This document shows, piece after piece, positions 16,164 through 24,423 of a DNA stretch of 43,514 nt (its first letter is position 1; each line of letters begins with the position of its first letter). Where the stretch lies: positions 1,060 to 44,573 of the forward strand of contig NZ_BMGG01000015.1 in NCBI RefSeq assembly GCF_014640075.1, read 5' to 3'. Under the pieces are notes generated by a model. The model was given only the letters and a program-made list of their open reading frames with translations, was not told the origin of the DNA and ran no database searches. This DNA comes from Chelatococcus reniformis. GTDB taxonomy: Bacteria > Pseudomonadota > Alphaproteobacteria > Rhizobiales > Beijerinckiaceae. A program made the position numbers and the translations under genes.

Positions 16164-16951
16164 AGGGAGTCCTGCTGGGGTGCGGGGCGATAGCCCAGCC
16201 TCTCCGATATTCGCTGCGCACAAGCGATGACCTTGCGCGCCAGATCGCCCTCTGGTTTGGCATCCGAAGCCGCCCCTGGCTTGACAAGCGCTATGGCCAA
16301 CGCAACGGTCCCGTCCTGTTCAAAAGCTGGCGCACCGAGAGCTATTACGCCGGGCGTGGTCGCGCCCACGTTGCTGGCGACTCCAAGCCGCCGAACTTCG
16401 CTGACGTCGCGCTCCAAGGCCGACAGTGACGGAGGATGTTGCTGGCCGCCGAACCGATGGCTCTCAAATTTTAGCGCGGCCCGTACAACTGAACGGGGCA
16501 TATAGGCAGCAAACACGCGCCCGGTCGCGGTTGTCGACAGAGAGAGTACGGTTCCAGGCCTCAGCACAACATGCAGAGGATAGTCAGCCTCTATGACAGA
16601 AACGGCTGCGGGACCTAAATTGCCCCAAACCGAAATGGCGCCGGAATGATCGGCGCCACTGCAAAGCTTCCGGACCTCCTCGTTTGCGATTCGTAACGGA
16701 TCTAACCGCTGAAGCGCTGCTAGTCCAATGTGCAACGCTTGCGGACCTAGATCGTATCTCCCGGAGTCCGGATCTTGTTCGACAATCCGCAACCTGCCGA
16801 AGCTTACCAAGTATGGATGCGCCTTTGCGGGCGTCATCCCTGCCTCACGCGCTAAGTCCTTCAGCGTCATCGCCTTCCGGCTTCTGGCGAGCGCGAGCAA
16901 GAGCTCTCCACCTATCTCGAGTGACTGAATTCTCCGTTGTCCACGTTCCAT
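16160..16951 (-). CDS. IclR-family transcriptional regulator
   Basis: The product is 263 residues from the ATG at 16951 (MERGQRRIQSLEIGGELLLALA), the normal IclR length; the longer open frame upstream includes operator DNA and is unlikely. The N-terminal winged helix-turn-helix is KAMTLKDLAREAGMTPAKAHPYLVSFGRLRIVEQD (about 25-60) followed by YDLGPQALHIGLAAL. The C-terminal effector domain includes SVWGNLGPAAVSVIEADYPLHVVLRPGTVLSLSTTATGRVFAAY and GVIALGAPAFEQDGTVALAIAL. IclR proteins bind palindromes and respond to catabolic intermediates. It is divergent from the reductase gene, with candidate operators between them (16979-16999, 17038-17070). The stop TAG is part of the CTAG at the IS border. 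Confidence 0.88.
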   Translation of the reverse strand: MERGQRRIQSLEIGGELLLALARSRKAMTLKDLAREAGMTPAKAHPYLVSFGRLRIVEQDPDSGRYDLGPQALHIGLAALQRLDPLRIANEEVRKLCSGADHSGAISVWGNLGPAAVSVIEADYPLHVVLRPGTVLSLSTTATGRVFAAYMPRSVVRAALKFESHRFGGQQHPPSLSALERDVSEVRRLGVASNVGATTPGVIALGAPAFEQDGTVALAIALVKPGAASDAKPEGDLARKVIACAQRISERLGYRPAPQQDSL

Positions 16952-16978
16952 CGGTAACCCAAAGCGCGATCGAGGGAG

Positions 16979-16999
16979 GGCGCACTGTATCAGTGCGCC
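16979..16999. promoter_or_regulatory. 21-base perfect palindrome before iclR
   Basis: Arms GGCGCACTG (16979-16987) and CAGTGCGCC (16991-16999) around TAT. It lies 28 to 48 bases upstream of the iclR ATG on the minus strand, a typical position for autoregulation. A 9+3+9 perfect palindrome is very unlikely by chance. It differs from the CCATTGG-type sites, so it may be bound by another protein or by IclR with different affinity. Confidence 0.6.
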
Positions 17000-17037
17000 G
17001 GCGCTGTCGCCAAGCCTCAGCCATCGCTTGACGCATT

Positions 17038-17070
17038 TCCGCCATTGGCGGACGTGTTGTCCATTGACAA
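17038..17070. promoter_or_regulatory. operator pair between iclR and the reductase gene
   Basis: TCCGCC-ATT-GGCGGA at 17038-17052 is identical to the site at 14431-14445. A second, weaker dyad, TTGTC-CATT-GACAA (17057-17070), shares the CCATTG core and lies 19 bases away, repeating the tandem layout seen before the monooxygenase gene. Between divergent genes, it could control iclR and the plus-strand catabolic unit. Confidence 0.55.
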
Positions 17071-17485
17071 ATTTTCTCGCTGCCCGATTATGGGTGGACG
17101 GGACGCGGCTATGTCGGCCAGGGGGTTCTACCCAAGGTCGGCTCAACCGGGTTCTCGCCGTCTGCATTCGAGGGCCGGCTCAGTCCCACGCCCGATCGGC
17201 CGCGATCGAAGAATGTGAACGATAGTTACCTGATGCTCGCGAGACGGGAGCTTTGCTGACAGAATTGTGGTGCCCCAAGGCGGATCAGACTTTGCTTGCC
17301 AGGATGTCGGCATATGAGACGTAGCCACACGGCAAGCGCCGTCGACGAAGGGATGCGGATCCGTGGGCGCGGCGCAATCAGGCGGATGGCGGGATCCAGG
17401 TTGCGCGAGCAGTCGATGATTAGCAAACGCCCCTTGCGTCGACCGAGCGTCCCGTCAGGAGTGCTTAGACCGAACTGAGAATGAT
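17071..17485. other. leader of the plus-strand catabolic unit, no gene recognised
   Basis: About 415 bases between the operators and the reductase start. Short frames here have no family resemblance. No convincing -35/-10 pair or riboswitch fold was recognised. It presumably contains the promoter of the plus-strand unit. Confidence 0.35.
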
Positions 17486-18547
17486 GTGGAATCCAGTTCC
17501 AGCGTTAGAAGGCGCCGCTTATCCGTGACCATCGACACTGACCTAGGGCTCGATCTTACCGCCCTTCCATCAAACAATCAGGGGCTCCATGCCGACCCGG
17601 ACGAGCTCGATTGGATCGACGCAATTGTCAGCCATGTGCGGGACGAGGCCCTGGGCGTCCGGTCGTTTGAGTTCGCTGCGGCGAGCGACATCCCGTTGCC
17701 AGACTGGCCCCCCGGAGCGCACATCGACATTGAGATCGATGGTGGACGGATTACGCGGCAATTTTCGCTCTGCGGAGCGGCAAATAGCGGTACCTGGACT
17801 GTCGCGGTTCTATACGAGTCCGCTGGCCGGGGTGGATCGGTCTGGATGCATCGAAACGCCGTTCCGAAGGCGCGGCTGAAGGTGCGCGGCCCCCGCAACC
17901 ATTTCCCGCTCCGCGAGGGTGCGCATACCAAGCTGGTCGCAGGCGGAATCGGCATCACGCCGATCATTGCCATGGTGCGAGACCTTGAGGCGCACGGCAG
18001 GAGCTGGGAACTGCTGTATGGCGGACGGCGCCGCGAGACGATGGCATTCTTGGACGAGCTGATGCAATTTGGGCCGAAGGTCATGATCTGCCCGGCAGAC
18101 GAACTCGGCCATCTCAACCTCGACGCCTTTCTCGGCCGCCGGGATCCGGATACTAACGTATATTGCTGCGGACCTGAGCAGCTTCTTGACGCGGTGCAGA
18201 TTTTTGCCCGCGAATGGCCCGACGGCGCCCTGCACCTGGAGCGCTTCCGACCTATTCGGGGCCGGACGTTTGAAGATGATCGCCCCTTCGAGCTTGAACT
18301 CTCGCGCTCCGGCGCAACAGTCACCGTTGCAGCAGGCGAGACCATGGTGGAAGCCGCCGCGCGTATAGGCGTCCATATCCCGACGTCTTGCGGCGAAGGC
18401 ATCTGTGGCACCTGTGTTTGCGACGTCATCGACGGCATGCCTGAGCATCGCGATTCCTTCCTCAGCGACCTCGACCGCAATGAGAATAGGCGGGTCGCTC
18501 CATGCTGTTCGCGCGCCCGGACCAGCAAACTGGCGATCGACTACTAG
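17486..18547 (+). CDS. phthalate-dioxygenase-reductase-like (VanB-type) FMN/NADH/[2Fe-2S] reductase
   Basis: The product is 353 residues from GTG at 17486; the first 40 residues have no family counterpart and later starts (such as GTG at 17526) are possible. Residues about 43-140 form the flavin domain (DWIDAIVSHVRDEALGVRSFEF, then RQFSLCG). About 145-230 is the NADH domain (KLVAGGIGITPIIAMVRDLE, YCCGP). The C-terminal ferredoxin carries Cys302-x4-Cys307-x2-Cys310 and Cys340, the plant-type [2Fe-2S] ligands. Such proteins pass electrons from NADH to an oxygenase. No Rieske oxygenase alpha subunit is encoded here, while a P450 is, so it is probably the P450 partner (inference). It is first in the plus-strand unit. 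Confidence 0.85.
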   Translation: MESSSSVRRRRLSVTIDTDLGLDLTALPSNNQGLHADPDELDWIDAIVSHVRDEALGVRSFEFAAASDIPLPDWPPGAHIDIEIDGGRITRQFSLCGAANSGTWTVAVLYESAGRGGSVWMHRNAVPKARLKVRGPRNHFPLREGAHTKLVAGGIGITPIIAMVRDLEAHGRSWELLYGGRRRETMAFLDELMQFGPKVMICPADELGHLNLDAFLGRRDPDTNVYCCGPEQLLDAVQIFAREWPDGALHLERFRPIRGRTFEDDRPFELELSRSGATVTVAAGETMVEAAARIGVHIPTSCGEGICGTCVCDVIDGMPEHRDSFLSDLDRNENRRVAPCCSRARTSKLAIDY

Positions 18548-18608
18548 GACGGAATGCTCAAGCGGCTTCATCGAAGGATTACTGTCCCGCGATCCGATCA
18601 GAAAATGG

Positions 18609-19385
18609 ATGTCTACAGTGAGTGACGCGACCCGAACCTATATCATTACCGGCGCGGCGGGAGCCATAGGCGGCGCTGCCGTCGAGCGTCTGCTGAGCAA
18701 GGGGGCAAACATACTCGCTACGGATATCAGTCAGCGCCGCCTGGACATTCTCACCGAGCGTATGGCGGGGGGCAGCGGCCGGCTGGCAACCTTTCGAGCG
18801 AACCTCAAGGACGAAGGCGAGGTTAACGCCGCCGTCGCCTGCTGTCTCGAAACCTTCTCGTCCCTACACGGCGTTGCGAATGTCGTCGGCGGCATCGTCG
18901 GAATGGACGCCGAATCTGTGGACCGGCCGCTGAACAGGACTGGCCTTGATTATTTCCGACGGACCTTCGAGCTGAACGTCGATACGGTCTTTCTGATGTG
19001 CCGAGCGGTCGAGCCGCATTTCACCGCGCAGTCCTACGGCAAGATCGTTAATGTCGCTTCTCTTGCCGCTTTCGCGAACCGCAACGAGCAGGGCGATTTC
19101 CCCTACAGCGCTGCTAAAGCGGCCGTGATCGCGCTGACGCACCGGCTGAGCCTTCTTCTCGGTCCAGCGGGGATCCGACTGAACTGCGTCGCTCCGGGAT
19201 TGGTTATGAGCGACCTACCCCAGGAGGTGTTCGATGCCGGCTATGTCGAGCGCCACATAGCCGATACCGCGCTCAAGAACCTTGCGACCGCTCACGACCA
19301 GGCGGAAGCGATCGCCTTCTTTCTCGAACCGCAATCCGACGCGATCACCGGCGAGGTTCTCCGGGTCGCGGCCGGAATGCGTTGA
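18609..19385 (+). CDS. short-chain dehydrogenase/reductase (SDR)
   Basis: The product is 258 residues from ATG at 18609 (GTG at 18618 is an alternative). The cofactor motif TGAAGAIGG is near residue 14, the NAD-binding strand ILATDISQRR follows, then ANVVGGIVG in place of NNAG, and the catalytic Ser-Tyr-Lys in VNVASLAAF and YSAAKAAVIAL (Tyr near 163, Lys near 167). The C-terminus GPAGIRLNCVAPGLV is typical of classical SDRs. It oxidises or reduces a hydroxy/keto group with NAD(P). It lies 61 bases after the reductase and 40 before the first CoA ligase, in the same unit. It could oxidise a P450 product or act on a CoA thioester; the substrate is unknown. Confidence 0.88.
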   Translation: MSTVSDATRTYIITGAAGAIGGAAVERLLSKGANILATDISQRRLDILTERMAGGSGRLATFRANLKDEGEVNAAVACCLETFSSLHGVANVVGGIVGMDAESVDRPLNRTGLDYFRRTFELNVDTVFLMCRAVEPHFTAQSYGKIVNVASLAAFANRNEQGDFPYSAAKAAVIALTHRLSLLLGPAGIRLNCVAPGLVMSDLPQEVFDAGYVERHIADTALKNLATAHDQAEAIAFFLEPQSDAITGEVLRVAAGMR

Positions 19386-19425
19386 TCCGGCCAAACTAGT
19401 TGAGAAGACCTTGAGAAGGGCGAAG

Positions 19426-21000
19426 ATGCTGAGATACGAATTTGATTGTCTGAGCAGTGACATCCTCGTCCACAATGCGCGGGCTTATGCCAACTCCGAT
19501 GCAGTGGTCTGTGAGGATCGTCGACTGTCCTGGAAGGACCTCAATGCACGCGTAAACCGGCTCGCGAATCTGCTGACTACGCGCGGGGTGCACAAGGGCG
19601 ATAAAGTCTGCACGCTGATGTCGAATTCGATAGAGGCTTTCGTCGCTTTTTGGGGCACGATCAAAGCAGGCGCAGTGATCGTGCCGCTGAACCCGATGCT
19701 CGATAAGGATGCCTTCGCACGCCTTGCCGACGCATCGGACGCGGTTGCGATGATGTCGGACGGCCTGAACTACGCCTTAGTCGACGCTGCGCGATCCACG
19801 CTGACGAAGGTGCGGCAAGACTTATATCTCGGATTTGGTTTTGCCGCGCGGGGTTGGGAGGATGGCGAAGCGGCGCTCGATGCGCACTCGGATGCCGAGC
19901 CGTGTGTGCGTATCGGGCCGGAGGATACGATGACGATCATCTATTCCTCGGGCACGACGGGCGAGCCAAAGGGGATCGAGCACACTCACGGGGCGCGGCT
20001 CTACTACTTTCTCGCTTTCTCGCTCTCAACCGAGATCAATCGCAATTCGGTCGCGATCTGCTCGACACCGATCTATGCGACCGGAACCTGGATCACGATG
20101 TTCCCCGCTATTCTGCGGGGTGCGAAGATCGTGCTCCTCAAGAAGTTTACGCCGGAGGACATCCTGCGTGCGATCGAGACTGAGGGCGGGACTCACACCT
20201 TTATGGTGCCTGCACAGTACATCGCCATGCTGCAGGCCGATGGCGGCCGCTATAATCTCTCCTCACTTAAAGTCTTCGTTACGGCCGGCCAACCGCTGCC
20301 GGAAGTGGTTCAGGAGCGACTGCTTAAGTCGTACCCGGGTGTCACGATTCGCGAGGTCTATGGAGCGTCGGAGGGTTATGCGACGATCAGGCTTCCGGAC
20401 GATGTCGGCGAACACGCGCGCAAGTCCGTCGGCAAACCGAATCTTCTCGATGAATTCAGAATCATCGGCGAAGCAGGAAACGAACTGCCCGACGGCGAGA
20501 CGGGCGAGATCGTGGCGTATGGGCCCGGTATTATGAAAGGCTACTACAAGCGAGAGGACCTCACGCGAGCCGCGACATGGATTAGCCCAGGCGGAAGAAC
20601 GTTTGTCCGCTCCGGTGACGCCGGATTTATCGATCAGGATGGCCATCTGCACTATGTCGGCAGGATCAAGGACATGATCAAGTCCGGCGGTATCAATATA
20701 TATGCGATCGACATTGAGGACGTCATCATGCGTCATCCGTCGGTGGAGGAGCTGGCGGTGATCGGCGTGCCGCATCCAAAATGGGGCGAGGCGCCGCTAG
20801 CGATCATTGTGCCGAAGGCGGGCGAGGCGACTGATCCCAACGATATTCGCGAGTGGGCTAACAGCCGGGTCGCCAAATATCAGCGCGTTGCAGCAGTGAT
20901 CTTATGCGAAGATCTGCCGCGTGCCACGTACGGAAAGATTCAAAAGCAGGCGCTGCGGCTGCGGTATGCGGACTTCTTCGGGGCGGAAGCGTTGCTGTGA
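19426..21000 (+). CDS. AMP-forming acyl-CoA synthetase (ACS1)
   Basis: The product is 524 residues from ATG at 19426, with AGAAGGG upstream; the longer open frame runs back over the SDR gene and is rejected. ANL superfamily motifs: P-loop YSSGTTGEPKG (about 174-184), A5-type REVYGASEGYATIR, A7/A8 FVRSGDAGFIDQDGHLHYVGRIKDMIKSGGINIYAIDIE, and A10 LPRATYGKIQKQALR with the catalytic Lys. It activates a carboxylic acid with ATP and CoA in the cytoplasm. With ACS2, thiolase-fold proteins and a thioesterase in the same unit, it belongs to a CoA-dependent degradation route. The exact acid (fatty, aromatic, terpenoid or steroid side chain) cannot be read from the sequence. Confidence 0.88.
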   Translation: MLRYEFDCLSSDILVHNARAYANSDAVVCEDRRLSWKDLNARVNRLANLLTTRGVHKGDKVCTLMSNSIEAFVAFWGTIKAGAVIVPLNPMLDKDAFARLADASDAVAMMSDGLNYALVDAARSTLTKVRQDLYLGFGFAARGWEDGEAALDAHSDAEPCVRIGPEDTMTIIYSSGTTGEPKGIEHTHGARLYYFLAFSLSTEINRNSVAICSTPIYATGTWITMFPAILRGAKIVLLKKFTPEDILRAIETEGGTHTFMVPAQYIAMLQADGGRYNLSSLKVFVTAGQPLPEVVQERLLKSYPGVTIREVYGASEGYATIRLPDDVGEHARKSVGKPNLLDEFRIIGEAGNELPDGETGEIVAYGPGIMKGYYKREDLTRAATWISPGGRTFVRSGDAGFIDQDGHLHYVGRIKDMIKSGGINIYAIDIEDVIMRHPSVEELAVIGVPHPKWGEAPLAIIVPKAGEATDPNDIREWANSRVAKYQRVAAVILCEDLPRATYGKIQKQALRLRYADFFGAEALL

Positions 21001-21076
21001 CGCCCACGCCCGCAAAGCATCTACGGCTTCACGACGTGCTTGCGCCCTTCAGCAAATGAACCCGGGAAATATTCCG

Positions 21077-22675
21077 ATGTCCGATATTCGCGCGTTCGAC
21101 TATGCGACGGTCGTCCGCCGTCAAGCTCGGGAGCGCGGCGATCAAGTGTATATGCGCTTCGAGAACATGAGCTACAGTTTCGGCGACGCGCACCGCTTGA
21201 GCAACAAGATTGCGAATGGATTGCTTCGGCTCGGGCTCGGTAAGGGGGCGGGTGTCGCCCTGCTGCTCGACAATTGCCCCGAAATAGCCTGGTACTACTT
21301 TGGCCTGGGCAAGATCGGCGCTGTGGCGGTGCCCCTGAATACGGCGTCGAAAGGCGAGCTCTTGGCCGGCTATATCAGACGCTCCGAAAGTGCTGCTATC
21401 GTGATCGACGCGGCCTATGTGGGCAAACTTGCAGCACTTAGTCCGGTCGGCATTAATGTCCGGACTTGCATCGTCGTCGGCGAGGCAGATGTAAGTCCGC
21501 TGCGGTACGCCGGGCTAACCGTCGTCCCACACGATCGAGTCATGGAAGCGTCCGACGTGGAGCCGGACGTCAAGGTTCGCTTCAACGATATCGCTTATCT
21601 GTCCTTCACGTCCGGCACGAGTGGCCCATCGAAGGCGAACATATCGACCCATTCGCACGCCCTGTCGATGGCGAAGGCTGTCGCCGACGCCTTCGACTAC
21701 GGTCCCGATGAGGTTATGTATTCCTGCCTTCCGTTGTTCCATGGCAACGCCATGAGGTCGCTCTTCATCCCGATGCTCACGGGCTGCAGCGTTGCGGTCG
21801 GTCGCCGCTTCTCGTCCTCCGGCTTCTTCCCGGACGTCAAGCGATATGCCGCGACACAGTTCAATCTGCTCGGGGCAATGGCCAACATCCTGTGGTCGCT
21901 CCCTGAGAGCGAGGAGGATCGAAGCCACGGCGCCACCAAATGCATGATCATACCTGTGCCGGCTTTTTCTGACGCTTTCAGCCGCCGCTTCGGGGTGCAA
22001 CTCCTGTCGGCCTACGCGCTTACGGACTTCGGCTACGTTTCGTTTCTCAATGCGACCCACCATCCTACCAAGCGGGCTTCGGCTGGCAAGGTGCAGCCGG
22101 ATGTCGAGCTCACCATCCTTGACGACGACGATTTCGAGGTCCCGGGGGGCGAGGTGGGTGAAATTTGCCTGCGTCCCCGGCGTCCCTGGACATCGGCCCA
22201 AGGCTACTTCGGGATGCCCGAAGCAACCGTGATGGCATGGCGCAACCTTTGGTTCCACACCGGTGACCGCGGATACCTCGATGAGGATGGCTTTCTTTAC
22301 TTCGTCGACCGGAAGAAGGACGCCATTCGCCGCCGCGGCGAGAACATCTCCTCATTCGAGGTCGAGCAGATTATTCTTGGCCATCCCGCCATTCTCGACG
22401 TCGCGGTCTTTGCCGTCCAGTCGGAGATGAGCGAGGACGAGGTCATGGCCTCCGTCGTGCTGAAAGAAAACAATGCACTTCGAGAGGAGGAGCTGATCAG
22501 GTACTGCGCCCGCGAGATGGCGTATTATATGGTTCCGCGCTATGTACAGTTCGTCGAATCTCTGCCACGCACATCGACGGCCAAGGTAGAGAAATACAAG
22601 CTGCGCGAGGCGGCCGAGCGCGATATCTCACACGTCTGGGATAGAGAGCGAGCTGGACTAAAAATTGCGAGATAG
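21077..22675 (+). CDS. AMP-forming acyl-CoA synthetase (ACS2), CaiC-like
   Basis: The product is 532 residues from ATG at 21077; ATG at 21056 is an alternative, with no strong ribosome binding site at either. P-loop FTSGTSGPSKA (about 177-187), in which the usual closing Gly is Ala. Further motifs are LLSAYALTDFGYVSFLN, FHTGDRGYLDEDGFLYFVDRKKDAIRRRGENISSFEVEQ and the A10 region LPRTSTAKVEKYKLR, where the usual Gly before the catalytic Lys is Ala. These resemble CaiC-like and crotonobetaine-type ligases. It is clearly different from ACS1, suggesting two acids or two stages are activated. It lies 76 bases after ACS1 and 102 before the P450 in the same unit. Confidence 0.87.
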   Translation: MSDIRAFDYATVVRRQARERGDQVYMRFENMSYSFGDAHRLSNKIANGLLRLGLGKGAGVALLLDNCPEIAWYYFGLGKIGAVAVPLNTASKGELLAGYIRRSESAAIVIDAAYVGKLAALSPVGINVRTCIVVGEADVSPLRYAGLTVVPHDRVMEASDVEPDVKVRFNDIAYLSFTSGTSGPSKANISTHSHALSMAKAVADAFDYGPDEVMYSCLPLFHGNAMRSLFIPMLTGCSVAVGRRFSSSGFFPDVKRYAATQFNLLGAMANILWSLPESEEDRSHGATKCMIIPVPAFSDAFSRRFGVQLLSAYALTDFGYVSFLNATHHPTKRASAGKVQPDVELTILDDDDFEVPGGEVGEICLRPRRPWTSAQGYFGMPEATVMAWRNLWFHTGDRGYLDEDGFLYFVDRKKDAIRRRGENISSFEVEQIILGHPAILDVAVFAVQSEMSEDEVMASVVLKENNALREEELIRYCAREMAYYMVPRYVQFVESLPRTSTAKVEKYKLREAAERDISHVWDRERAGLKIAR

Positions 22676-22777
22676 TTTTCAACTCTCGCGCTCAGCGACC
22701 ATTTTCGGTTGCTCCTGGCCGGCAAGTCCACAACGGAGCACGTGTCTGTGCGCTTGAGGAAAAGAAATGAGGCCCCT

Positions 22778-23998
22778 ATGCCCCCCGTTTTCGACCCCGA
22801 CGATATAGGGATCCGCAGGGACCCGCATGCTTTGTTTGCTCGCCTCCGGGCCGAGGAGCCAGTGCACTGGAGCCCGAAGATGAAGAGCTGGATCGTGACC
22901 GACTTCGCGCTGGCGACCAGAGCCCTGACCGAATTCGAGACATTCACCGCCGAGCGAATGCGGGACCTTGAACCTCGAGTCGCCCCGGAGCGGCGCGGTG
23001 ATCTGCAGCAGCTGATGTACTGGCTGAATCACTGGATGCTCTTTCGTGATCCTCCGCAGCATTCCGAGCTTCGACGCCGTCTTTCCGCAATCCTGAATCC
23101 AAAGGTATTCCTCAACCTGTCGGGTCACGTCAGCTCGGTGATCGATCACCAGTTCGCCGCTATCGAGCGGGCCGCCCCAGTTGAATTCGTCTCGAAGTTC
23201 GCTCACCCGATGCCAGGCTACGTCGTCATGGATATTCTCGGCGTGCCTCGCGACCGCCTGCTGGAGACGAAGGGATACTCAAATGATATGATGCTATTCA
23301 TCGGCGGCTCGCGCAACGCTGATGACAAATATCAAAGAGCCCGCGCCGGAGCGGAGGCGATCGCAGACATCTTCCGTGATGCGATCGCGCGACGCAGGCG
23401 CGGCCGGGACGGGAACGACGTCCTTGGGCTACTTATCAACTCTGAAGTTGATGGCCGCAAGATGTCCGAGGACGAGATCGTCGGGACAATGATGATGCTC
23501 TTGAATGGCGCGCACGATACCACCGCAAATGCGATCTCTAATACTGTGATGCTTCTTGCCGCGCATCCTGGGATCGCGCAGCGCTTGAGGCAACATCCGG
23601 CGCAGCAAACCACCGCGATAGAGGAAATGTTGCGCTACGAAGGGCCGATTCTCTCTGTTGGCCGTCTTGCTGGAAAGGACACTGAGCTTGGAGGCAAGAA
23701 GATCGAAGCCGGGAATCGGATCTACGTCATGCTCGTTGCGGCGAACCGAGACCCGAGCATCTTCGAGGCTCCGGATGAACTTCGCATAGACAGGTCGCCC
23801 AACCCTCATATGGCATTCGGCAAAGGGCAGCACTTCTGTCTTGGGGCGCCGCTGGCGAAGCTAGAGGTGCAGCTGACTGTCAAGCACCTGCTTCAGCGCT
23901 TCGAGCGGATCGAGATCAACACGCCTCCTGAGGACATGCAGTGGCACGACTCGCTGGTCGCGCGGGGACCGATGGCGATGTCGATCACGCTTCAATGA
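22778..23998 (+). CDS. cytochrome P450
   Basis: The product is 406 residues, soluble bacterial type without an N-terminal anchor. The ATG at 22778 has GAGG just before it. Signatures: I-helix NGAHDTTAN (243-251), where the second Gly of the (A/G)GxDT motif is Ala; ExxR in EEMLRY (Glu283, Arg286); and the heme loop FGKGQHFCLG with Cys354 as iron ligand. The sequence MPGYVVMDILGVP and LNHWMLFRDPPQHSELRR are typical of bacterial class I P450s acting on terpenoids, fatty acids and steroids. It hydroxylates C-H bonds with O2 and two electrons, here probably from the reductase at 17486. Its TGA overlaps the ATG of the DUF35 gene. Confidence 0.93.
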   Translation: MPPVFDPDDIGIRRDPHALFARLRAEEPVHWSPKMKSWIVTDFALATRALTEFETFTAERMRDLEPRVAPERRGDLQQLMYWLNHWMLFRDPPQHSELRRRLSAILNPKVFLNLSGHVSSVIDHQFAAIERAAPVEFVSKFAHPMPGYVVMDILGVPRDRLLETKGYSNDMMLFIGGSRNADDKYQRARAGAEAIADIFRDAIARRRRGRDGNDVLGLLINSEVDGRKMSEDEIVGTMMMLLNGAHDTTANAISNTVMLLAAHPGIAQRLRQHPAQQTTAIEEMLRYEGPILSVGRLAGKDTELGGKKIEAGNRIYVMLVAANRDPSIFEAPDELRIDRSPNPHMAFGKGQHFCLGAPLAKLEVQLTVKHLLQRFERIEINTPPEDMQWHDSLVARGPMAMSITLQ

Positions 23999-24423
23999 GC
24001 GATGGCCGGAGAGAGCACGACATGGGCGTCGAACCAAATCCGAACTGGGTCACCAAAGCCTTCTGGGAAGCGGCTGGGCAGCGTAGTCTGATTTACCCGT
24101 GCTGCGACCGCTGCGATAACCGCTTCTTCCCGCCGCGCCCGGCCTGTCCGAAGTGCCTCAGCCTGCAGTGGTCCTGGAAGGACAGCGCTGGCAAGGGCAC
24201 GATTTATAGCGCGGTGACGGTGCACAAGGCGCCCATACCGGACATGGCGACGCCCTACGTGCTGGCTATCGTTACATTGGATGAAGGCGTGCACATGCTC
24301 GCCAACATCGTCGGATGCCGGCCCGCGGCAGCGCAGATCGGGCAGCGTGTCGCGGTAAACTGGGACACGTGCGCGCGCGGCTATACGGTTCCCAATTTTG
24401 AACTCTCGGCTGACCTGTCATGA
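23995..24423 (+). CDS. DUF35 OB-fold/zinc-ribbon protein (DUF35-A), thiolase partner
   Basis: The product is 142 residues. ATG at 23995 overlaps the P450 stop (ATGA); ATG at 24022 is also possible. The zinc ribbon is complete: Cys37-x2-Cys40-x10-Cys51-x2-Cys54 in PCCDRCDNRFFPPRPACPKC. It is followed by the OB-fold domain GTIYSAVTVHKAPIP, YVLAIVTLDEGVHMLANIVG, and IGQRVAVNWD. DUF35 proteins (ChsH2 in steroid side-chain degradation, BbsA in benzylsuccinate degradation) form complexes with thiolase-fold proteins and are needed for their C-C cleavage activity. The TGA overlaps the next ATG by four bases with a thiolase-fold gene, so the two are almost certainly a complex. Partner assignment is strong; the substrate is not known. 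Confidence 0.88.
   Translation: MSDGRREHDMGVEPNPNWVTKAFWEAAGQRSLIYPCCDRCDNRFFPPRPACPKCLSLQWSWKDSAGKGTIYSAVTVHKAPIPDMATPYVLAIVTLDEGVHMLANIVGCRPAAAQIGQRVAVNWDTCARGYTVPNFELSADLS

Noticed and set aside
16952-17167. N-terminal extension of the IclR protein
   Set aside because: It covers palindromic operator DNA, has no family similarity, and the ATG at 16951 gives the normal IclR length.
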